The position numbers and the translations under genes were made by a program. This document shows positions 6,444-12,374 of a stretch of DNA of 16,128 bases, piece by piece (within the stretch, counting starts at the first letter, position 1; every line of letters starts with the position of its first letter). Below the pieces are notes generated by a model. It made no database searches. It was not told the DNA's origin and saw nothing but the letters and a program-made list of their open reading frames with translations. Location: assembly GCA_036568605.1 (NCBI GenBank), contig DATCSE010000427.1, positions 1 through 16,128 on the forward strand, given 5' to 3'. Origin of the DNA: DATCSE01 sp036568605. GTDB lineage: Bacteria; Pseudomonadota; Gammaproteobacteria; Burkholderiales; Burkholderiaceae_C.

Positions 6444-7362
6444 CCTCGATGCCTCGTTGTTGCGCCAGGCGGCCGCGAATGCGGCCGGAGCGCAGCGCTA
6501 TCCGACCGGGGCACTGTACGTGGTCGCGACGCCGATCGGCAACCTCGCGGACCTGAGCCTGCGCGCGATCCATGTGCTCGCGCTGGTCGACGCGATCGCC
6601 TGCGAGGACACGCGCCACACCGCGCCGCTGCTGCGCCAGCTCGGCATCGCCGACACGCCGCTGGTCGCGCTGCACGAGCACAACGAACGCGAGGCGGCAG
6701 CGGCGGTGCTGGAGCGGTTGGCGCGCGGCGAGCGGGTGGCCTATGTCAGCGATGCCGGCACGCCGGCGATCAGCGACCCTGGGGCTGTACTGGTCGCGGC
6801 CGCACAGGCTGCGGGCGTGAGCTGCGTGCCGGTGCCTGGGGCAAGCAGCGCGGTCGCGGCCATGAGTGTGGCCGGCGATGACCAGGCGACCGGCTTCATG
6901 TTCGTCGGCTTCCTGCCGGCCAAGGGAGCCGAGCGGGCGCGCGCCGTCGCCGACCTGGCCGCAGCGCACGCGGCCCAGGTGCTGTTCGAGGCGCCGCATC
7001 GCATCGAAGCTTTGGCCGTGGCACTGGCCGCGGCCTGCAGGGCGCGGCGGGTCACGTTGTGCCGCGAGCTGACCAAGCAGTTCGAAAGCATCGTCACGCT
7101 GCCGGCCGCCGAGCTGCCGGCTTGGCTCGCATCGGACCCGAATCGCAGCCGCGGCGAATTCGTGCTGGTCGTGCACGCGCTGCCGCGCGACGATGCGCTG
7201 GCCGACGACCCCGCCGCGCACGACACGCTGCTGCGCACGCTGCTGGCCGCGCTGCCGCTGAAGCAGGCGGTCGCGCTCGCGGCGCAGCTCAGCGGTGCGC
7301 CGCGCAATCGCCTGTATGAGCGCGCATTGGCGTTGAAGGAGGGCGCGGCAAGGACATCCTGA
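6436..7362 (+). CDS. rsmI: 16S rRNA (cytidine1402-2'-O)-methyltransferase RsmI
   Basis: About 308 residues with the GTG start at 6436 (E. coli RsmI is 286). The tetrapyrrole-methylase-type SAM enzyme begins at ALYVVATPIGNLADLSLRAI (about 26-45), then IACEDTRHTAPLLRQLGI, YVSDAGTPAISDPG and VPVPGASSAVAAMS, all RsmI signatures. The C-terminal part ends with PRNRLYERALAL, the small helical domain typical of the family. It 2'-O-methylates C1402 of 16S rRNA in the 30S P site, together with RsmH. No ATG is available near the conserved start; the in-frame ATG at 6310 would extend ~42 residues through antisense yraN sequence without homology, so the GTG at 6436 is favoured. This start overlaps the yraN GTG at 6443 on the other strand by 8 bases. 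E. coli has the same neighbours, with lpoA (yraM) between rsmI and yraN; here lpoA is missing. Confidence 0.92.
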   Translation: MTTLDASLLRQAAANAAGAQRYPTGALYVVATPIGNLADLSLRAIHVLALVDAIACEDTRHTAPLLRQLGIADTPLVALHEHNEREAAAAVLERLARGERVAYVSDAGTPAISDPGAVLVAAAQAAGVSCVPVPGASSAVAAMSVAGDDQATGFMFVGFLPAKGAERARAVADLAAAHAAQVLFEAPHRIEALAVALAAACRARRVTLCRELTKQFESIVTLPAAELPAWLASDPNRSRGEFVLVVHALPRDDALADDPAAHDTLLRTLLAALPLKQAVALAAQLSGAPRNRLYERALALKEGAARTS

Positions 7363-7457
7363 TGCCGGTTGCGCGCATGCGGGAGGCCGCTCCTACAATT
7401 GCCCGCAGCGTTGTTGTTCCTGCGCGCACCGTCGCAGCGCCGGCGAAAGGATTCACG

Positions 7458-8936
7458 ATGATCTCCCGCGAACCCACGATCGAACGTCTGGCGGTTGCCC
7501 GCTCGCTGCTGCTCGAGCCCTACGGCTTGAGCGAAGCCGATCTGAGCCGTGCGCTGGCCGCCATCGCGACCCATCGCATCGACGATGCGGACCTGTACTT
7601 CCAGTACACCCGCAGCGAAGGCTGGAGCCTCGAGGAAGGCATCGTCAAGAGCGGCAGCTTCGGCATCGACCAAGGGGTCGGCGTGCGTGCGGTCGCCGGC
7701 GAGAAGACCGCGTTCGCGTACTCCGACGACATTTCCGAAGCCGCACTGATGGATGCTGCGCAGACCGTGCGCACGATCGCCGCGGCCGGCCAGGCGCGTC
7801 AGGTCAAGGTTGCCGGCAAGCCCAAGCTCGCCGCGAGCCGGCTGCTGTATGCGCCGACCGATCCGATCGCGACGCTGGACAGCACGCAGAAGGTCGCGCT
7901 GCTCGAGAAGGTCGAACGCCTTGCACGTGCGAAGGACCCGCGCATCGTGCAGGTGATGGCCGGGCTGGCGAGCGAGTACGACGTGGTGCTGATCGCACGC
8001 GCCGACGGCACGCTCGCGGCCGACGTGCGGCCGCTGGTGCGCCTTTCGGTCACGGTGATCGCCGAGCAGACGGTCGACGGCGTGGCGCGTCGCGAGATGG
8101 GCACGGGCGGCGGCGGCGGGCGCTTCGGTCTCGGCTACTTCCACGACGACGCGATCGTCGAGGGTTATGTGCGCGATGCGGTGAACGCCGCGCTGACCAA
8201 CCTCGAGTCGCGCCCGGCGAAGGCCGGCGAGATGAGCGTCGTGCTCGGCCCGGGTTGGCCCGGCGTGCTGCTGCACGAGGCGATCGGCCACGGCCTCGAG
8301 GGCGACTTCAACCGCAAGGGCTCGAGCGCGTTCAGCGGCCGGATCGGCCAGCGCGTCGCGGCCAAGGGTGTCACGGTGCTGGACGACGGCACGATCCCCG
8401 ACCGTCGCGGCTCGCTGAACATCGACGACGAAGGCAACGCGAGCCAGCGCAACGTGCTGATCGAGGACGGCATCCTGAAGGGCTACATCCAGGATTCGAT
8501 GAATGCGCGGCTGATGGGCGTGGCGCCCACCGGCAACGGCCGACGCGAAAGTTATGCCGCGGTGCCGATGCCGCGCATGACCAACACCTACATGCTGGGC
8601 GGCGACAAAACCAAGGAAGAGATCATCGCTGGCCTGAAGCGCGGCCTGTACGCGACCAACTTTGGCGGCGGCCAGGTCGACATCACCAGCGGCAAGTTCG
8701 TGTTCTCGGCCAGCGAGGCGTTCTGGGTCGAGAACGGCAAGATCCAGTACCCGGTGAAGGGCGCGACGCTGATCGGCAACGGGCCCGATGCGCTGACCCG
8801 CGTCAGCGCGATCGGCAACGACATGGCGCTGGACACCGGCGTCGGCGTCTGCGGCAAGGAAGGGCAGAGCGTGCCGGTCGGCGTCGGCCAGCCGACCTTG
8901 CGTATCGACCGCATCACGGTGGGCGGCACCGCCTGA
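7458..8936 (+). CDS. tldD: Metalloprotease TldD
   Basis: A 492-residue TldD (E. coli TldD is 481). The zinc motif HEAIGH is at 273-278 in GVLLHEAIGHGLEGDF. The glycine-rich GTGGGGGRFG at about 216-225 and the C-terminal block GLYATNFGGGQVDITSGKFVFSASEAFW are canonical, ending with GVGVCGKEGQSVPVG. TldD works with PmbA (TldE) as a heterodimeric cytoplasmic peptidase that degrades unfolded peptides, matures RiPPs such as microcin B17 and handles the CcdA antitoxin; pmbA is not in this window. The ATG at 7458 is chosen for AAAGGA about 7 bases upstream; an in-frame ATG at 7362 overlapping the rsmI stop would add 32 unconserved residues. In the 95-bp gap after rsmI, TACAAT at 7394-7399 is a possible -10 box with only a poor -35 (TTGCGC, spacing 19), so promoter use is uncertain. 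Confidence 0.96.
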   Translation: MISREPTIERLAVARSLLLEPYGLSEADLSRALAAIATHRIDDADLYFQYTRSEGWSLEEGIVKSGSFGIDQGVGVRAVAGEKTAFAYSDDISEAALMDAAQTVRTIAAAGQARQVKVAGKPKLAASRLLYAPTDPIATLDSTQKVALLEKVERLARAKDPRIVQVMAGLASEYDVVLIARADGTLAADVRPLVRLSVTVIAEQTVDGVARREMGTGGGGGRFGLGYFHDDAIVEGYVRDAVNAALTNLESRPAKAGEMSVVLGPGWPGVLLHEAIGHGLEGDFNRKGSSAFSGRIGQRVAAKGVTVLDDGTIPDRRGSLNIDDEGNASQRNVLIEDGILKGYIQDSMNARLMGVAPTGNGRRESYAAVPMPRMTNTYMLGGDKTKEEIIAGLKRGLYATNFGGGQVDITSGKFVFSASEAFWVENGKIQYPVKGATLIGNGPDALTRVSAIGNDMALDTGVGVCGKEGQSVPVGVGQPTLRIDRITVGGTA

Positions 8937-8954
8937 CGACGATTCAGGCTGCGC

Positions 8955-9758
8955 TCAGACGACGCGCACGTTCAGCGCCGGCAGCCCGGCGATCTGGCCT
9001 TCCATCACGTCGCCCGGCACGACCGGGCCGACGTTCTCGGGCGTGCCGCTGTAGATGATGTCGCCGGGCATCAGCTCGAACGCCTGCGAGAGCTTGCTGA
9101 TCTGCTCGGCGACGCTCCAGATCATCTGGTTCAGGTTCGCGTTCTGCTTCAGCGCGCCGTTGACCTTCAGCGTGATCGCGCCGTCGCGGAAGTGCCCGAC
9201 CTGGGCGACGCGGTGGAGAGGCCCGATCGGGGCCGACCGGTCGAAGCTCTTGCCGATCTCCCACGGCTTCTTCTCGTCGCCCATCGCGCGCTGCAGGTCG
9301 CGCCGGGTCATGTCCAGCCCGATCGCGTAGCCGTAGACCAGGTCCAGCGCCTGCTCGACCGGCACGTTCCTGCCACCGCGGTGCAGCGCGGCGACGAGCT
9401 CGATCTCGTAGTGGTAGTTCTTGGTCAGCGGCGGGTACGGGTGGTCGGCCGTCGTGCCAGGGGCGACGTACTGGATCGCGTCGCTGGGCTTCTGGAAGAA
9501 GAACGGGGGCTCACGGGTCGGATCCGAGCCCATCTCGCGGGCGTGGGCGGCGTAGTTGCGGCCGATGCAGTAGATGCGGCGCACCGGAAACACCTCGGTG
9601 CTGCCGGCGATCGGCAGGGTGGGCTGCGGCAGCTCGAACACTCTGGGCGCCGCGGCGGCCGAGACGCCTGGCGCGCCGCCGACGGCGCAGCCGGCCAATG
9701 CTCCCGCGCCGAGCGCGGCACCACGCGACAACAGGTTTCGGCGATCGACGCTCGTCAT
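8955..9758 (-). CDS. Fumarylacetoacetate hydrolase (FAH) family protein with Tat/lipoprotein-like N-terminus
   Basis: A 267-residue protein whose FAH domain starts near residue 55. RIYCIGRNYAAHAREMG (61-77), EPPFFFQKPSDA (83-94), the metal-binding pair in YEIELVAAL (E118, E120), D149 in GYAIGLDMTRRDLQ, then WEIGKSFD with K170 and D173 are all intact. The sequence is close to the fumarylpyruvate/acylpyruvate hydrolase (NagK-like) branch, which splits C-C bonds in aromatic catabolism. Oddly, residues 1-37 read as an export signal: VDRRNLL with twin Arg at 6-7, a hydrophobic AALGAGALAGC with Cys24 in a lipobox-like LAGC, then an Ala-rich linker. If real, the enzyme is exported folded by Tat. The ATG at 9758 has AAGGA about 7 bases upstream. 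No aromatic-degradation genes lie beside it. It converges on tldD (18-bp gap) and is divergent from the aroG leader. Confidence 0.9.
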   Translation of the reverse strand: MTSVDRRNLLSRGAALGAGALAGCAVGGAPGVSAAAAPRVFELPQPTLPIAGSTEVFPVRRIYCIGRNYAAHAREMGSDPTREPPFFFQKPSDAIQYVAPGTTADHPYPPLTKNYHYEIELVAALHRGGRNVPVEQALDLVYGYAIGLDMTRRDLQRAMGDEKKPWEIGKSFDRSAPIGPLHRVAQVGHFRDGAITLKVNGALKQNANLNQMIWSVAEQISKLSQAFELMPGDIIYSGTPENVGPVVPGDVMEGQIAGLPALNVRVV

Positions 9759-9790
9759 GACGTTTTCCTTCGTGTGGTACATTGCGCGCC

Positions 9791-9868
9791 ATGCTTTTCC
9801 GCGCCGGCTTCTTCTTTGCGTACTTTTGGTTCTCGCACCGCTCGGCGGCCGGAGAGGCAAGCGTTTAA
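9791..9868 (+). CDS. Candidate phenylalanine-rich leader peptide of aroG
   Basis: A 25-codon ORF from ATG 9791 to TAA 9866-9868, too short for normal gene calling. It encodes Phe at positions 3, 7, 8, 9, 12 and 14, with the core FFFAYFWF at 7-14, including one Tyr and one Trp. A run of Phe codons ahead of a terminator and a Phe-regulated type of gene is the hallmark of a PheL-type attenuator. The terminator stem begins 33 bases after the stop, and aroG begins 112 bases after it. No convincing Shine-Dalgarno is seen. TACATT at 9778-9783 could be a -10 box, which would make the message almost leaderless. An alternative is that the TTCTTTG..TACTTTTGG stretch is half of a dispersed palindromic repeat of the kind scattered in proteobacterial intergenic DNA, and is not translated. 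Confidence 0.55.
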   Translation: MLFRAGFFFAYFWFSHRSAAGEASV

Positions 9869-9912
9869 GGCAAAGCAGACGATAGCGCAACGAATCTCCA
9901 GAAACCGCCGGG
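9841..9912 (+). promoter_or_regulatory. Candidate antiterminator pairing in the aroG leader
   Basis: CTCGGCGG (9841-9848), inside the 3' half of the leader ORF, can pair over 8 positions (one G-U) with CCGCCGGG (9905-9912), the 5' arm of the downstream terminator. Pairing would block the terminator. The same segment can also form a small local hairpin (CCGC 9838-9841 with GCGG 9845-9848), a candidate protective stem. A ribosome stalled on the Phe triplet at 9809-9817 would leave 9841-9848 free. Folding energies were not computed. Confidence 0.4.
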
Positions 9913-9933
9913 CCCCGCCCGGCGGTTTTTTTT
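9902..9933 (+). terminator. Intrinsic terminator (probable attenuator) upstream of aroG
   Basis: AAACCGCCGGG (9902-9912) and CCCGGCGGTTT (9918-9928) form a perfect 11-bp stem with the 5-base loop CCCCG. Eight T's run from 9926 to 9933. The T-run is on the plus strand only. The nearest upstream plus-strand gene, tldD, ends almost 1 kb earlier and aroG starts 48 bp later, so it does not look like the end of another operon. Regulation of aroG is the natural reading. Confidence 0.85.
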
Positions 9934-9980
9934 CGCCGGTCGATGCGCTCCGGCACACCGCCAGAAAGACGAACGACGCC

Positions 9981-11135
9981 ATGACCACCAGCAAAGCCAA
10001 TCCCAATGTCGAGAGCTGGATCGCGAGCACCGAGCGCACCAGCCAGACCGACGACCAGCGCATCAAGGACGTGATGCCGCTGCCGCCGCCGGAGCACCTG
10101 ATCCGCTTCTTCCCGATCGCCGGCACGCCGGTCGAGGCGCTGGTGGGCCAGACCCGGGCGACGATCAAGAAGATCATGCAGCACAAGGACGACCGGCTGC
10201 TGTTGATCATCGGGCCTTGTTCGATCCACGACCCTGTCGCGGCGGTCGAGTACGCGAAGCGGCTGAAGGCGCAACGCGACAAGTACCAGGACACGCTGGA
10301 GATCGTGATGCGGGTGTACTTCGAGAAGCCGCGCACCACGGTGGGCTGGAAGGGCTTGATCAACGACCCGTACCTGGACGAGACCTACCGCATCGATGAA
10401 GGCCTGCGCATGGGCCGCCAGTTGCTTCTCGAGATCAACCGGCTCGGCATGCCGGCCGGCAGCGAGTTCCTGGACGTGATCTCGCCGCAATACCTCGGCG
10501 ACCTGATCGCCTGGGGCGCGATCGGCGCGCGCACGACCGAGAGCCAGGTGCATCGCGAGCTCGCATCGGGGCTGTCGGCGCCTATCGGTTTCAAGAACGG
10601 CACCGACGGCAACATCCGAATCGCGATCGACGCGATCCAAGCCGCCGCGCGGCCGCACCACTTCCTCTCGGTGCACAAGAACGGCCAGGTCGCGATCGTC
10701 GAGACCAAGGGCAACAAGGACTGCCACGTGATCCTGCGCGGCGGCAAGACGCCGAACTACGACGCCGCACACGTGGCCGCCGCCTGCAAGGAGATCGAGG
10801 CGGCCAAGCTCGACTGCACGCTGATGGTCGACTGCAGCCACGCCAACAGCAGCAAGCAGCACGAGCGCCAGATCGACGTCGCGCGCGACGTCGCCGCACA
10901 GCTCGCGACCGGCAGCCGCTGCATCTTCGGCGTGATGGTCGAAAGCCACCTGAACGCGGGCGCCCAGAAGTTCAGCGCCGGCAAGGACGACCCGGCCAAG
11001 CTCGAGTACGGCAAGAGCATCACCGACGCGTGCCTGGGCTGGGACGATTCGCTGTCGGTGCTGGAGATCCTCAGCGAGGCGGTCAAGGCGCGGCGCGCCG
11101 CCTCCGGCCATGCCCGGCACGGACACGGCCACTGA
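9981..11135 (+). CDS. aroG: 3-deoxy-7-phosphoheptulonate (DAHP) synthase, AroG/AroF type I
   Basis: A 384-residue class I DAHP synthase, which condenses phosphoenolpyruvate and erythrose 4-phosphate in the first step of the shikimate pathway. Metal-ligand equivalents of the E. coli enzyme are C80 in LIIGPCSIHDP, H287 in DCSHANSSKQ, E321 in GVMVESHL and D349 in KSITDACLGW. EKPRTTVGWKGLINDP (about 115-130) and GAIGARTTESQVHRELASGLS are near-invariant family blocks. Whether the isoform is Phe-, Tyr- or Trp-sensitive cannot be fixed from sequence alone, but the Phe-rich leader upstream points to phenylalanine. It is some 30 residues longer than E. coli AroG: about 15 extra at the N-terminus and a C-terminal His-rich tail ending HARHGHGH. 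The ATG at 9981 is placed by homology; its Shine-Dalgarno is weak. A 7-bp hairpin without a T-run lies about 20 bp after the stop (11156-11173). Confidence 0.95.
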   Translation: MTTSKANPNVESWIASTERTSQTDDQRIKDVMPLPPPEHLIRFFPIAGTPVEALVGQTRATIKKIMQHKDDRLLLIIGPCSIHDPVAAVEYAKRLKAQRDKYQDTLEIVMRVYFEKPRTTVGWKGLINDPYLDETYRIDEGLRMGRQLLLEINRLGMPAGSEFLDVISPQYLGDLIAWGAIGARTTESQVHRELASGLSAPIGFKNGTDGNIRIAIDAIQAAARPHHFLSVHKNGQVAIVETKGNKDCHVILRGGKTPNYDAAHVAAACKEIEAAKLDCTLMVDCSHANSSKQHERQIDVARDVAAQLATGSRCIFGVMVESHLNAGAQKFSAGKDDPAKLEYGKSITDACLGWDDSLSVLEILSEAVKARRAASGHARHGHGH

Positions 11136-11301
11136 CGACCACGACGGTCTTCGTCACCGGGCGTCCGCCCGGTACGCCGAGATTTGTCGTGTCCGCTACA
11201 TCGGGCCAGTCCAGGTGTAAGCCGGGTAAGCCGCGGCAAGTTTTCTGGAGCGGCGCGCGGCCACGCGGTTCAATGTCCCTGTCGTGGATACGGAGACCCG
11301 G

Positions 11302-11652
11302 ATGAAGAGCCGTGTGCAACGCTGGCGCCTGACCAGCGCGGTTCTGTTGTGGGCCAGTGTCGGCTGCGCGGCCACGGCGCAGGACCGTGGCACTGCCGGG
11401 CCGGTCGCCGTGGCGCAAGGGGTCCAGCTGCGACCCGCGGCCGTCAAGGTGCGCTCGGAGCCGTCGGCACGCGAGCGCATCGCGATGGAGGCCGTGCTCG
11501 CGCGCGCCGATGCGAACAACGACGGCAAGTTGTCGCGGGCGGAAGCTGCGAGTCTGCCGGCGATCGAAGCGCGTTTCGACCAGCTCGACACGAACCATGA
11601 CGGGTTCCTGAGCATCGACGAGTTCATCGCCGGCGCGTTGGATGAGACCTGA
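11302..11652 (+). CDS. Small exported EF-hand calcium-binding protein
   Basis: A 116-residue protein with a signal sequence (basic MKSRVQRWR, hydrophobic LTSAVLLWASVG, then CAATAQ; cleavage probably near residue 26). A low-complexity linker precedes a pair of EF-hand loops: DANNDGKLSRAE at 70-81 and DTNHDGFLSIDE at 96-107. Both keep the Ca2+ ligand positions 1, 3, 5, 9 and 12 (D, N, D, S, E). This is the typical short periplasmic EF-hand architecture in proteobacteria; the partner or role is unknown, with calcium buffering or envelope signalling as inference. SVGC is not a good lipobox because Ser is at -3, so a soluble periplasmic protein is likelier than a lipoprotein. The ATG at 11302 is preferred to a GTG six codons upstream because GGAG sits 6 bases before it and it starts the signal peptide cleanly. 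It appears monocistronic. Confidence 0.85.
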   Translation: MKSRVQRWRLTSAVLLWASVGCAATAQDRGTAGPVAVAQGVQLRPAAVKVRSEPSARERIAMEAVLARADANNDGKLSRAEAASLPAIEARFDQLDTNHDGFLSIDEFIAGALDET

Positions 11653-11684
11653 TGAGCGGACGACGCTGCCGTCGTCGGGGCTGG

Positions 11685-12266
11685 TCAGGGCTGTTCTGCG
11701 TCGCGCGCGAGGCGCTCGCTGTTCCAGTAGACATCGTCGCCGCCCAGCCCGTCGAGGTTGGCGCGGTTCAGCACGCGCGCCAGCACGAACAGCAGGTCCG
11801 ACAGCCGGTTCAGGTAGTGGCGCGGCTCGGCACGCACCGTCTCGGCCGCACCCAGCGCGACAACCGCGCGCTCGGCTCGCCGCGCAATCGTGCGCCCGAC
11901 ATGCGCCAGCGCCGCGCTGCGCGTGCCGGCCGGCAGGATGAATTCCTTCAGCCGCGGCAGCGTCGCGTTGTAGTGGGCCAGCGCCGCATCGAGCCGCGCA
12001 ACGGTATCGGCCTTCAGCAGCTCGTAGCCGGGGATCGACAGCTCGCCGCCGAGGTTGAACAACTCGTGCTGGATCACGATCAGCAGCTCGCGCACGTCTT
12101 CGGGTAGCGGTTCGGCGAGCAGCACGCCGAGCTGAGAGTTCAGCTCGTCGACGTCGCCCATCGCCTGGACACGCAAGTGGTCCTTCGGCACGCGCGTGCC
12201 GTCGCCCAGGCCCGTGGTGCCATCGTCGCCGGTGCGTGTCGCGATCTGCGTGAGTCGATTCGACAT
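11685..12266 (-). CDS. Cob(I)alamin adenosyltransferase, PduO type
   Basis: A 193-residue PduO/MMAB-type ATP:cob(I)alamin adenosyltransferase, which makes adenosylcobalamin in the cytoplasm. The N-terminal ATP-binding signature TRTGDDGTTGLGDGTRV is at 10-26, followed by GDVDELNSQLG at 37-47, IARRAERAVV at 127-136 and YLNRLSDLLFVLARVLNR at 151-168, a full set for the family's five-helix bundle. The ATG at 12266 is used because homology begins at once; an upstream in-frame start at 12398 would overlap the divergent oxidase gene and adds sequence without family features. No other cobalamin-synthesis or B12-dependent mutase gene is in the window, so it may serve salvage. It is divergent from the FAD-linked oxidase across 108 bp in which I see no strong promoter, only a CACAAT -10-like hexamer on the plus strand. 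Confidence 0.94.
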   Translation of the reverse strand: MSNRLTQIATRTGDDGTTGLGDGTRVPKDHLRVQAMGDVDELNSQLGVLLAEPLPEDVRELLIVIQHELFNLGGELSIPGYELLKADTVARLDAALAHYNATLPRLKEFILPAGTRSAALAHVGRTIARRAERAVVALGAAETVRAEPRHYLNRLSDLLFVLARVLNRANLDGLGGDDVYWNSERLARDAEQP

Positions 12267-12374
12267 GAGGCCGATGCTAGCGCAGCGCTCCTGGCCACGG
12301 TACCCGGCGTGGGCAGGGCGATGCACAATGATCGAAGGGTCGCCCGCATCCGGCGCGGCCGTGGGAGATCGACG

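Noticed and set aside
7385..7397. GGCCGCTCCTACA before tldD, sharing GCTCCTAC with 1449-1456 before pilT; resembles a known REP core (TGTAGGAGCGGCC)
   Set aside because: Only an 8-base match between the two sites and no clear inverted arm; too short to call a repeat without a genome-wide search.
9192..9980. In-frame upstream extension of aroG giving a 647-codon frame
   Set aside because: The extension runs antisense through the FAH-family gene and across the leader terminator; DAHP synthase homology starts near 9981.
11156..11173. ACCGGGC / GCCCGGT hairpin after aroG as a terminator
   Set aside because: The 7-bp stem is real but has no following T-run, so I do not call it a terminator; it is mentioned only in the aroG entry.
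12267..12374. B12 riboswitch or regulated promoter between the adenosyltransferase and the FAD-linked oxidase
   Set aside because: The gap is only 108 bp and shows no B12-box-like sequence or extended structure; just one CACAAT hexamer.
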